Part shown: piece by piece, positions 14,999 to 21,280 of the stretch
Layout of the letters: each line of letters opens with the position of its first letter
How positions within the stretch are numbered: the stretch's first letter is position 1
NCBI GenBank assembly: GCA_026414955.1
Contig: JAOAIA010000020.1
Coordinates: 1 to 21,376, forward strand
DNA from: Candidatus Bipolaricaulota bacterium
GTDB taxonomy: Bacteria; Bipolaricaulota; Bipolaricaulia; RBG-16-55-9; DRXL01
Length of the DNA stretch: 21,376 bases
Direction: 5' to 3'
Notes under the pieces: generated by a model
What the model saw: only the letters and a program-made list of their open reading frames with translations
The model's database searches: none
What the model was told of the DNA's origin: nothing
Made by a program: the position numbers and the translations under genes

Positions 14999-15266
14999 GG
15001 ATGAAGCAAGAGACCAGGGGGTTAGGTCTGCTTGTAACCGAGAATCGTCATCGCTGATCCCTCCTTAGGAATCTGTGAGTTTGGGTACGACCCTGCTGCG
15101 ACTCTCTTGCGCATCATCGGCGCCACCTTCCTTATCGTTTGGGTTTGGTCACCCTCCCTAGTCGCCCCCCGCGTCGGGCAGGGGGCCAGGGGTTAGGTCC
15201 TTCCCCTCAGTATACTCCCGCGATGTGCGGAAATTGTGCGGTGACGAAAACCCTGAAAGAATCAGC
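14999..15266. repeat. Gene-free stretch with palindromic repeat debris
   Basis: No credible gene is present. CCAGGGGGTTAGGTC (15014-15028) recurs one base shorter at 15186-15199 in the same orientation. The second copy closes an imperfect C-rich/G-rich palindrome (15153-15197) resembling the CCTAACCCC...GGGG element at 18281-18329. The S8 protease transcript would run leftward through it, so it may act as its weak terminator. The repeats flank the end of the regulator remnant and may mark where the rest of that gene was lost. Confidence 0.5.
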
Positions 15267-17735
15267 TCATTCGAGGTGGATGACGCTCCCGCAGATAAAA
15301 GCCTCCCGCCCCGCCGCCACAGCGAAGTTGCGGACTGATCCGTCACTTGTGGTCACTCGAATCGAGTTGGGGTCGGCTCGGAGATTCTTATACACTACAC
15401 AGCCCTCACGAGCGCTGCGCCCCCAGTGCGCCGGCTCCCCAAGCTCCAGCTTGGTGAACTTCAACGCCAGCGGGCTTGCCCCTGTCGCTATGTTCTCCAA
15501 AACTCGCGGCTCTCCCACGCTCTCTAGGTGCACCAGCTCGCCACACAGGAGCACCTCGCGCCCCGCAGGCACCATGTGCTCTTGGATCCCGTCACTCAGC
15601 ACGATCTGGACTCGTGCCTCCCCATCGTTCGTATAGATGACGCACCCGGAGCGCAGCTCGCGCCGCCAGCCCGGCGTGACGAAGAGCACCTGCGTCACGG
15701 CGAGCGTGCGCAGCACTGCGGGCAGCGTCGCCGTGACCCTCACGTGATCGGAAGCCCGCTCGCCCTTGCCGTCGTCCACCGTCAGCTCGATGAGATATTC
15801 CCCCGGCAGATCGGCGACGAACGTCGGATTAACGATGCGCGGGTCGGAGAGCGTCGCTTGGCTGCCGGTAGGAAGACCGACGAAGCGCCAGCTATAACTG
15901 AGTCTATCGCCGTCGGGGTCGCTCGAGCTGCTGCCATCCAGCTGCACGACCGCGCCGACGGTGACAGTTTGATCCGGCCCGGCGTTCGCCACCGGCGGGC
16001 GATTCCGCGCCGGAACGGCTCCTAGGAGAAGCTGCCCTGCGCCCCAGTCGTTGTCCTTCCCCACGGGGCCACGGTCTTCGGCACGGCTTTCGAGAAAGCG
16101 CGCAATGTCGCTTGGCCCGTAGTTTGGGAACGCCTGCTTGATGAGCGCTGCTGCCCCGGCGACATGGGGCTGCGCCCCGGAAGTCCCCGTGAACCCCTGG
16201 CCATCGCTGGCGCCGCTGAACCGGCCATAGCTGGCGGTCGAGACGTGGCTCGGCGCGGTGATGTCCGGCTTGATTCTCCCATCTTTGGTCGGCCCGCGAC
16301 TGCTGTAAGCAAAAAGCCCATTGGGGCAAGGCGCCCAGCTGGGGCAGCGTTGGGGATTGTGCGCAAACGCCCCGACGGTGAAGACGTTGGCCGAGCTGCG
16401 CGGCTCGAAGATCGAGATGCTGCCGCGCGGGTCGCTGTACTCAAACTGCTGGATGTCGCAGCAGCGCCAGACGATATCCAGCCAGCCCCGTGGTGCCCCA
16501 GAGCGCATCTGTCGGATGGCCATCTGGACGCGCTTGATCGTGCCCACTTGATCGACGGGATAGTCCAGCGTTGCGAAAAAAGACTTGATGGGTACACCCG
16601 GCCGCCAGACCCATTCGTTCACTTGGCCCTGACCGGTGTCCTCATCGAAGGGCGGCAGTTCTCGCCCCTCCTCGTCGAAGAAGACGATCTCGTAGTCGTC
16701 GCCGGCATTTTGACAATCTGCCTCCCAACTGAAGACCCCTGAGATCACGAACGTCGCCACGCGCTGGCCACTGGAATATTGAAACTCGAAGAGTTCGACG
16801 TCCAGATCGTTGCGATTGTCCGCCCCGTGGAAGTTGTGGAGGCGGTCGTTCTCGTCGTCGCGCCAGCGGCCCTCCCAGTGCTGCTTCCCGTCGTTACCCC
16901 CCGACGTAGACCAGAAGATCCCGGCCTCGCGTGCCCTGCGTAGATACGGCTCAAGGATCCCCGGCCCTGTGAAGCACCCCGACGGCAGGCTAAACGACGT
17001 GGAGATCACGTCGACGCGCTCCGTAATAAGATAGTCCATAGCACGGCGCAGCTCGACGTCGGTAGCGAACGCCGTCAGATAGAGCGTCGCGCCGGGGGCC
17101 ACGTCGTGGACGATCTCGGCAAGCGCCGTGCCGTGGCGCGACGGGGAGACTGGGCTGTACATCTGGTTGTCGCGTCGGAACGACCGAGTCACGAGGCGCT
17201 CGCGCGGGGGCAACTCCCGACCTATCAGCGTCTCATAGCGAGAGAATCCCCCGTCGAGCACCCCGACCTTCACGCCCTTGCCGTCAAGCCCCGCGCCGTT
17301 CCATGAGCGGCTGCCCATGAGTGAGACCCCCTCGCTGACCACCGCCCCTTGATCGAAGGCCGGGGCGACGGGCAGGCGCACAAAGCGCACCTGGGGCAGA
17401 GCCGCCAACGCTTCAAGGTGCTTGATCGGCACCTGCGCTTGCACAACGCTCTCATACACAAGCTCTGTCTGGCCGCCCAGAGCGCGCACCGCTTCGCTCA
17501 GCCGGCTCAGCTCCGCACTCGCCGTCGTCTCTATAACAACTTGGATGCTCCCGTTCTGAGTATGTACTGAAGTCAGCCCGCGCTGGTGCATCTTGCTCGC
17601 TGTCACTGTGAGACCGTCCCTCGAGATGAGCTGGCGCAACGTCGTCTGGAGTTTCTCGCGCACCGATGCGGTCTGCGCCCAACCCACGCTCCCGATCACG
17701 ATCGCCAATACGACCCACAGCCGCACTGCCTTCAT
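15267..17735 (-). CDS. Secreted subtilisin-like (S8) serine protease with PKD domain and C-terminal repeat pair
   Basis: 822 residues. Residues 1-20 are a signal peptide (MKAVRLWVVLAIVIGSVGWA). A prodomain-like part follows to about 125. The catalytic triad is intact: Asp161 in GVLDGG, His201 in SRHGT and Ser519 in GTSGAQPHVAG; Asn281 in SGGND is the oxyanion residue. Between Asn281 and Ser519 there are about 238 residues against roughly 65 in subtilisin, so a domain of about 170 residues is inserted. A PKD domain lies at about 578-670 (NRPPVANAGPDQTV; SDPDGD). Two related modules of about 63 residues end the protein (676-738 and 757-822), both closing GREx..CG....HLE. The ATG at 17733-17735 has AAGGAGGG six bases upstream, and that sequence itself would be translated from the earlier TTG. 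Expected to act outside the cytoplasm; substrate unknown. Confidence 0.92.
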   Translation of the reverse strand: MKAVRLWVVLAIVIGSVGWAQTASVREKLQTTLRQLISRDGLTVTASKMHQRGLTSVHTQNGSIQVVIETTASAELSRLSEAVRALGGQTELVYESVVQAQVPIKHLEALAALPQVRFVRLPVAPAFDQGAVVSEGVSLMGSRSWNGAGLDGKGVKVGVLDGGFSRYETLIGRELPPRERLVTRSFRRDNQMYSPVSPSRHGTALAEIVHDVAPGATLYLTAFATDVELRRAMDYLITERVDVISTSFSLPSGCFTGPGILEPYLRRAREAGIFWSTSGGNDGKQHWEGRWRDDENDRLHNFHGADNRNDLDVELFEFQYSSGQRVATFVISGVFSWEADCQNAGDDYEIVFFDEEGRELPPFDEDTGQGQVNEWVWRPGVPIKSFFATLDYPVDQVGTIKRVQMAIRQMRSGAPRGWLDIVWRCCDIQQFEYSDPRGSISIFEPRSSANVFTVGAFAHNPQRCPSWAPCPNGLFAYSSRGPTKDGRIKPDITAPSHVSTASYGRFSGASDGQGFTGTSGAQPHVAGAAALIKQAFPNYGPSDIARFLESRAEDRGPVGKDNDWGAGQLLLGAVPARNRPPVANAGPDQTVTVGAVVQLDGSSSSDPDGDRLSYSWRFVGLPTGSQATLSDPRIVNPTFVADLPGEYLIELTVDDGKGERASDHVRVTATLPAVLRTLAVTQVLFVTPGWRRELRSGCVIYTNDGEARVQIVLSDGIQEHMVPAGREVLLCGELVHLESVGEPRVLENIATGASPLALKFTKLELGEPAHWGRSAREGCVVYKNLRADPNSIRVTTSDGSVRNFAVAAGREAFICGSVIHLE

Positions 17736-17765
17736 GACCGACCCTCCTTCGTCCAAGATGACCCC

Positions 17766-17771
17766 ATTATA
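17766..17771 (-). promoter_or_regulatory. S8 protease -10 element
   Basis: TATAAT on the minus strand, 30 bases before the ATG at 17735. A start near 17759 would leave a short leader holding just the ribosome binding site. No good -35 is visible (TGTCAG at 18 bases), so the promoter may be weak or activator-dependent. Confidence 0.4.
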
Positions 17772-17885
17772 ATCGCTGGGCTAGCCCCTCTGACAGCACC
17801 GAGGGCGAGGGGAGCGAAAAACGCCAAATAATCAGAGAAATTCGGCTCTTCTGTGGGAAATAGTGCTCGGGGATGGGGTTTCGAC

Positions 17886-17915
17886 TTGACTTTTGGGTAT
17901 CTTCTGCTCTACAAT
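17886..17915 (+). promoter_or_regulatory. HU gene promoter
   Basis: TTGACT (17886-17891), 18 bases, TACAAT (17910-17915). A start near 17922 gives a leader of about 30 bases that includes the AGGGGG ribosome binding site (17941-17946). Confidence 0.65.
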
Positions 17916-17952
17916 ACAGCCACCATAACAGCAACCACAAAGGGGGTTCGTC

Positions 17953-18276
17953 ATGAACAAAGCAGAGCTCATCGAGACGATTGCCCAGAAGACGGGCATT
18001 CCCAAGCGCACCGCGCGCGACGCCGTCAACACGATCTTCTCCGCGATCTCCAAATCGGTCGCGGACGGCCAGACCGTGCGCATCACTGGGTTTGGCAGCT
18101 TCGCGGCGCGGCCCCGTCGCAGCAGCAGCCGCATCAACCCGCAGACCGGCCAGCGCCTGCTGGTGCCCAGCAAGGCCGTCCCGGCCTTCCGTGCCGGCCG
18201 CGAACTCAAAGAGATGGTGCGCAAGAGACTGAAGGTCGTCGAGGCCGGCGGGAAACTCTCCGTCAAGAAAGCGTAA
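17953..18276 (+). CDS. hup: HU family DNA-binding protein
   Basis: 107 residues, a histone-like dimer that bends and compacts DNA. MNKAELIETIAQKTGIPKRTARDAVN is the helical dimer part, VRITGFGSFAARPR the start of the beta saddle, and INPQTGQRLLVPSKAVPAFRAGRELKE contains the DNA-intercalating arm with the conserved Asn-Pro and the typical exit. A basic tail (residues about 93-107, ending SVKKA) makes it somewhat longer than the usual 90. The start is fixed by AGGGGG seven bases upstream. The gene is single, with its own promoter and a strong hairpin after the stop. Confidence 0.96.
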   Translation: MNKAELIETIAQKTGIPKRTARDAVNTIFSAISKSVADGQTVRITGFGSFAARPRRSSSRINPQTGQRLLVPSKAVPAFRAGRELKEMVRKRLKVVEAGGKLSVKKA

Positions 18277-18280
18277 AAGC

Positions 18281-18329
18281 CTAACCCCCTCAGCCCCCTT
18301 CCCCGCTCGGGAAGGGGGCTAGGGGATAG
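18281..18329. terminator. Bidirectional hairpin between convergent HU and RHH genes
   Basis: AGCCCCCTTCCC (18292-18303) and GGGAAGGGGGCT (18309-18320) form a perfect 12-pair stem with a 5-base loop; outer arms CTAACCCC / GGGGATAG add seven of eight pairs. It fills the gap between two convergent genes and probably ends both transcripts, although T-runs are lacking. It belongs to the same C-rich/G-rich palindrome style as 15153-15197 and 20621-20683. Confidence 0.6.
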
Positions 18330-18333
18330 GCGC

Positions 18334-18627
18334 TCACTTGAGAGGGCGTCCGCCCTTCAGCTCAGATTTTCGTGGCGGGAACGGTTCGCCCCGCTCGCGT
18401 TCCAATCTCGCTACGGCCGCTGCAAGGGCTTCCTCGGCCAGCCCAGCTAAGGTCAACCCCGGCGTCCAGTAGACCGCGTTCTTTATCCGATCAATCAAGT
18501 CTACGGGCAGATGGACGGTCAACCGCTCCTTGACCACCCGCGAGGGCCTGGCGGGCTTCTCTGCGCGCCGGGTGGGGATGACCGCATCGAGGGGGTTTGT
18601 CCCGATAGTAGTGCGACGCTTGGCCAT
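18334..18627 (-). CDS. Small ribbon-helix-helix-like protein paired with ParA
   Basis: 97 residues, no exact family recognised. A basic, probably disordered N-terminus (MAKRRTT to about residue 32) leads into RLTVHLPVDLIDRIKNAVYW, a beta strand followed by a helix, then LTLAGLAEEALAAAVARLER, a second helix. That order is the ribbon-helix-helix (CopG/MetJ/ParG-type) pattern of dimeric DNA-binding proteins. The C-terminus ends KGGRPLK. The ATG at 18625-18627 is seven bases after the parA stop, with GAGAGGAAG of the parA end as its ribosome binding site. By analogy with ParA-ParG and ParA-omega cassettes, it may be the DNA-binding partner of the ATPase and may repress the shared promoter. This is inference from fold and position. 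Confidence 0.75.
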   Translation of the reverse strand: MAKRRTTIGTNPLDAVIPTRRAEKPARPSRVVKERLTVHLPVDLIDRIKNAVYWTPGLTLAGLAEEALAAAVARLERERGEPFPPRKSELKGGRPLK

Positions 18628-18634
18628 CGTCACT

Positions 18635-19402
18635 TCACTTCCTCTCCTTCTCTTGACGGATGACTTCCGTCGCCAAGGCTCGATAGTCGTGTGCCCCGTA
18701 GCTGCGCGGATCGTACTGGATGATGGGCTTGCCGAACGACGGGCACTCCGCGAGACGGACGTTTTCACGGATGACAGTATTGTAGACAAGGTTCCCGAAA
18801 CGGCCTCGAAGCTGCTCGACGATCTCTTGAGCATGGCGCGTGCGCCCGTCCACACGGCACGCCAAGATCCCCGAAATCTCCAGCTCGGGGTTGAGCCGCT
18901 CCTTCACGACGTCTACTGTTTGTATGAGCTGGGCGAGGCCCTCCAGGGCCAGCACGTGCGCTTCGACGGGCACGAGCACCTCGCGGGCGGCCGCCAACGC
19001 ATTGACCGTCAGAATCCCCAGCGCCGGTGGGCAGTCTATCACCAGATAGTCCCAGCGGTCGCTGGGGAGCTGGTGCAGTTGACGTCTCAGGATTGTCTCG
19101 GCGCCGACCTCCCCGGCCAACGCCCGCTCCGCCCCAACCAGCCACGAGCTGGCTGGAACGAGATGCACATTGGGAACGTTTGTCTCACTGATAATATCTA
19201 AAACGTTCCCGTTCTCAACAAAGACGCGAAAGATGCCCTTATCAGGATTTTTGATCCCAAACCATGAGGTCGCCGAGCACTGCGGGTCGAGGTCTATGAG
19301 CAAGACGCGGCGCTTCTTTTCGCCCAGGGCGGCTGCGAGGTTGACGGCGGTCGTCGTCTTGCCTGAACCGCCCTTCTGATTGGTGATCGCGATGCGTCGC
19401 AT
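18635..19402 (-). CDS. parA: ParA/Soj family partition ATPase
   Basis: 255 residues, a deviant Walker-type ATPase that forms DNA-bound dimers to move or position cargo. The deviant Walker A motif QKGGSGKTT (residues 9-17, signature Lys10) is present, with Ser in place of the more common Val. LLIDLDPQCSATSWFG (Walker A') and YLVIDCPPALG (Walker B) follow, and the body matches chromosomal Soj/ParA in length. There is no N-terminal HTH, so it is not a P1-type plasmid ParA. The ATG at 19400-19402 starts the conserved strand; its ribosome binding site is only moderate. The usual ParB partner is absent; instead a ribbon-helix-helix-like gene follows at seven bases. A promoter lies 52 bases upstream. 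Confidence 0.93.
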   Translation of the reverse strand: MRRIAITNQKGGSGKTTTAVNLAAALGEKKRRVLLIDLDPQCSATSWFGIKNPDKGIFRVFVENGNVLDIISETNVPNVHLVPASSWLVGAERALAGEVGAETILRRQLHQLPSDRWDYLVIDCPPALGILTVNALAAAREVLVPVEAHVLALEGLAQLIQTVDVVKERLNPELEISGILACRVDGRTRHAQEIVEQLRGRFGNLVYNTVIRENVRLAECPSFGKPIIQYDPRSYGAHDYRALATEVIRQEKERK

Positions 19403-19442
19403 AGGTTCCCGTTTCCCCCTTTCCCAGCATAAGAGCTTTGGT

Positions 19443-19483
19443 ATACGTTGCGTATCATAGCAGAAAGGCTCCCCAGAGGTCAA
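19443..19483 (-). promoter_or_regulatory. parA promoter with small inverted repeat
   Basis: On the minus strand, TTGACC (19483 to 19478), 18 bases, TGC-TATGAT (-10 at 19459 to 19454, extended TG). A perfect inverted repeat ATACG-TTG-CGTAT (19443-19455) overlaps the end of the -10 and the predicted start near 19447. The position is that of a repressor operator; the small RHH-like protein of the operon is the obvious candidate to bind it. Confidence 0.55.
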
Positions 19484-19517
19484 ATGGGAACTTTTCTGTC
19501 AGCCCCCGCGCCCTGTG

Positions 19518-19526
19518 TGCTATAAT
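19518..19526 (+). promoter_or_regulatory. Promoter of the secreted zincin-like gene (extended -10)
   Basis: TGC-TATAAT, with TATAAT at 19521-19526, is an extended -10. No clear -35 is seen (CTGTCA at 19 bases). Predicted start near 19533, about 32 bases before the ATG at 19565. It diverges from the parA promoter. Confidence 0.5.
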
Positions 19527-19564
19527 ATCCCCCTGAAAGAATTTGCACAAGGACGGTGTCCACG

Positions 19565-20617
19565 ATGCGCGCAAAGGTTTTTGTTCTGCTTGCTCTCTGG
19601 CTCACAGCGTCGGCGGTCACGGCCCACGCCACGGTCACCGGGGCGTACAAAGCCACGGTCGCTCCGGGGGAACTCTACGAGGTCTCGTTCACCCCCACAG
19701 CGCCCGGCCCAATTCGGGCGCACTTTGAAGTCAGGCCCTTAGAGCTATGGGCCTCGGCCCAGCTCTATAAGCCCGATCAAGACCAGCCCGTCGCGCTCAC
19801 CCTGGATCACAGCTCGTTCGATCTGCTCGCTGAAGCAGATGCAGAAAATCTCAATGCGCCCTGGCGCGTCGTGCTCGTTCACTCTAACAGCGTCGCGCTC
19901 ACCGTCGAACTCGATATCACGTTCCCCAAGGCGTTCTGCGTCGAGATCGCTGCCGAGCTGAGCATCCGCATCTCCTACGAAGAGGAAGCTGGGGAAATCG
20001 AAGACTATCACTGCGACCAGATGTGGCGGGCGCTGCGCTCGTTGGGGTTAAACTTAATAGAAGGGCTGCATCAGATCAAATTCTTGCCTCCCTCGAACGA
20101 GGTCGAAGGGCGCTTTCTCTATGCTGGACGTATCTTGGAGATGTACCGCATGACGCCGGGGCGGCGCTTCACTGGGATCTTTTATCACGAGCTAGCGCAC
20201 TTTATTCACTTCGTGAAACTCGGCGCCTCCCTCAAGCGCGAGTGGTCATCCCTTCATAGGCAATCTGGGTCTGATATGATCAATTACGTGCGCGAGCCCT
20301 TCGGCGGCCCGCCCAATTACGCCATGACCAACGAGTTCGAAGACTTCGCCGTGACGTTCTCGGCGTACATTCTCAACACAAAAGACTTATTCGATCTGGG
20401 GATCGCGCGGCGCGACAACCTGGGCAAGCCGATCTTACTCGAAAAAGCCAAGCTCATCGCTCACGTCTTCTTGCACTACCGAGACGGGAAGCCGTATACA
20501 TATATCTATAGATTCGGGTCTGGGTATCCGGTCATCCCCATCGAGCGGGCAGAGGTCCCGTTGACGGCCGAGGGCCTGCCCGATTTCACCGAGCCGATCC
20601 CGTGGGAGAGATTTTAA
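19565..20617 (+). CDS. Secreted zincin-like protein (HELAH motif), function unknown
   Basis: 350 residues. MRAKVFVLLALWLTASAVTA is a signal peptide with a likely cut at AHA. Residues about 25-125 look like a beta-sandwich of the kind placed beside secreted peptidases. The second half holds FYHELAHFIH (His208, Glu209, His212, and His215), a zinc-protease HExxH helix. About 45 residues later comes NEFEDFAVTF (Glu257, Glu259), where gluzincins and lethal-factor-like (M34/ATLF) enzymes have their third ligand Glu; alternatively His215 would make it metzincin-like. I do not recognise a named family. The ATG at 19565 is chosen because it opens the signal peptide; AAGGA lies 11 bases before it, and a GTG at 19556 would add three residues. 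It converges on Hsp20. Confidence 0.85.
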   Translation: MRAKVFVLLALWLTASAVTAHATVTGAYKATVAPGELYEVSFTPTAPGPIRAHFEVRPLELWASAQLYKPDQDQPVALTLDHSSFDLLAEADAENLNAPWRVVLVHSNSVALTVELDITFPKAFCVEIAAELSIRISYEEEAGEIEDYHCDQMWRALRSLGLNLIEGLHQIKFLPPSNEVEGRFLYAGRILEMYRMTPGRRFTGIFYHELAHFIHFVKLGASLKREWSSLHRQSGSDMINYVREPFGGPPNYAMTNEFEDFAVTFSAYILNTKDLFDLGIARRDNLGKPILLEKAKLIAHVFLHYRDGKPYTYIYRFGSGYPVIPIERAEVPLTAEGLPDFTEPIPWERF

Positions 20618-20620
20618 CCC

Positions 20621-20683
20621 AAGGCCCTCACCCCTCAGTTCCCCTCTCCCTCGGAGGGGAGAGGGGCTGGGGGTGAGGGCCTT
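20621..20683. terminator. Large bidirectional palindrome between convergent zincin-like and hsp20 genes
   Basis: Outer arms AAGGCCCTCACCCC (20621-20634) and GGGGTGAGGGCCTT (20670-20683) are a perfect 14-pair stem. Inner arms CCCCTCTCCC (20641-20650) and GGGAGAGGGG (20657-20666) add ten more pairs, the same core as the NFACT-associated repeats. It starts three bases after one stop and ends eight bases before the other, so it likely ends both transcripts. Confidence 0.7.
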
Positions 20684-20691
20684 GAAGCGTC

Positions 20692-21150
20692 TCACTCGAC
20701 CTTGATCTCGATGGCCTTCTCCTTCTGCTTGAGCGACTCCCGCAACGGCACGGTCACCCGCAAGATGCCGTCCTCGAAGCTGGCCTTGATCTTCTTGGGA
20801 TCGTCGGCCTGCTCGGGGAGCGGGAAGACCCGCTGGAACTTGCCATAGTGACGGCCGATGCGGAAGTAGTGCTCGCGCTCGATGCGCTCATCGCGCTTGA
20901 CCTCGCCGCTGATGATGAGCCGGCCGTCCTCGACCTTGATCTCGATGTCGCCCTTCTTCACGCCGGGCAGTTCGGTCTCGTAGACGAGCTTGCCGTCTTT
21001 TTCGTAGATATCGGTCCGCCCGAAGCTTTCAAAGGGCGTCCAGTCGAAGAACAAGCTGCGGTCGAAGTCAGCGAAGAACTCGTCCATCAAGCGGCTCAGC
21101 CGCGTCGAGAGCGCGAAGGGTTCCCTCCAGAGTTCCGGCAGTCTGGTCAT
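20692..21150 (-). CDS. Small heat shock protein, Hsp20/alpha-crystallin family
   Basis: 152 residues, an ATP-independent holdase chaperone that forms oligomers and keeps unfolding proteins soluble. The N-terminal arm (MTRLPELWREPFALSTRL, with many aromatics to about residue 42) precedes the alpha-crystallin domain: FGRTDIYEKDGKLVYETELPG begins it, LIISGEVKRDE is the central strand, and ASFEDGILRVTVP is the conserved A-x-x-x-G-x-L motif. The C-terminus has IEIKVE, holding the I-x-I-type anchor. The ATG at 21148-21150 has AAGGAGGT seven bases upstream. A consensus promoter and a CIRCE-like operator precede it, so heat-shock repression by an HrcA-like regulator is the likely control. Confidence 0.95.
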   Translation of the reverse strand: MTRLPELWREPFALSTRLSRLMDEFFADFDRSLFFDWTPFESFGRTDIYEKDGKLVYETELPGVKKGDIEIKVEDGRLIISGEVKRDERIEREHYFRIGRHYGKFQRVFPLPEQADDPKKIKASFEDGILRVTVPLRESLKQKEKAIEIKVE

Positions 21151-21193
21151 GGTCTCTACCTCCTTTGCGCTGCTGTTCTGTCATTTCTCGAAA

Positions 21194-21220
21194 TTAGCAG
21201 ACTCGACTATAGTCTGCTAA
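21194..21220 (-). promoter_or_regulatory. CIRCE-like heat-shock operator
   Basis: TTAGCAGAC (21194-21202), nine bases, GTCTGCTAA (21212-21220): a perfect 9-9-9 inverted repeat. The HrcA operator CIRCE is TTAGCACTC-N9-GAGTGCTAA, so the outer TTAGCA/TGCTAA and all spacing are the same and only the inner three bases of each arm differ. It covers the predicted transcription start (about 21218) of hsp20. A third half-site (GTCTGCTA on the minus strand, 21235 to 21228) overlaps the -10. Confidence 0.8.
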
Positions 21221-21224
21221 CTGG

Positions 21225-21253
21225 ATTATAGCAGACGGGGGCGAGTTTGTCAA
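21225..21253 (-). promoter_or_regulatory. hsp20 promoter, full consensus
   Basis: On the minus strand, TTGACA (21253 to 21248), exactly 17 bases, TATAAT (21230 to 21225) with an extended TGC before it. Such a perfect housekeeping promoter would be very strong and fits control by repression. Confidence 0.85.
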
Positions 21254-21280
21254 GTTTTCAGACTGGAAGCGAAAAACTCT

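Noticed and set aside
15001..15266. Small open frames in the repeat-rich gap
   Set aside because: They run through palindromes, have no ribosome binding sites and no recognisable protein features.
17736..17756. Seven extra residues (LDEGGSV) before the S8 signal peptide
   Set aside because: They are encoded by the ribosome binding site of the ATG at 17735.
19403..19483. Extension of ParA by 27 residues
   Set aside because: It runs back into the predicted -10 and -35 of the gene and adds nothing before the conserved first strand.
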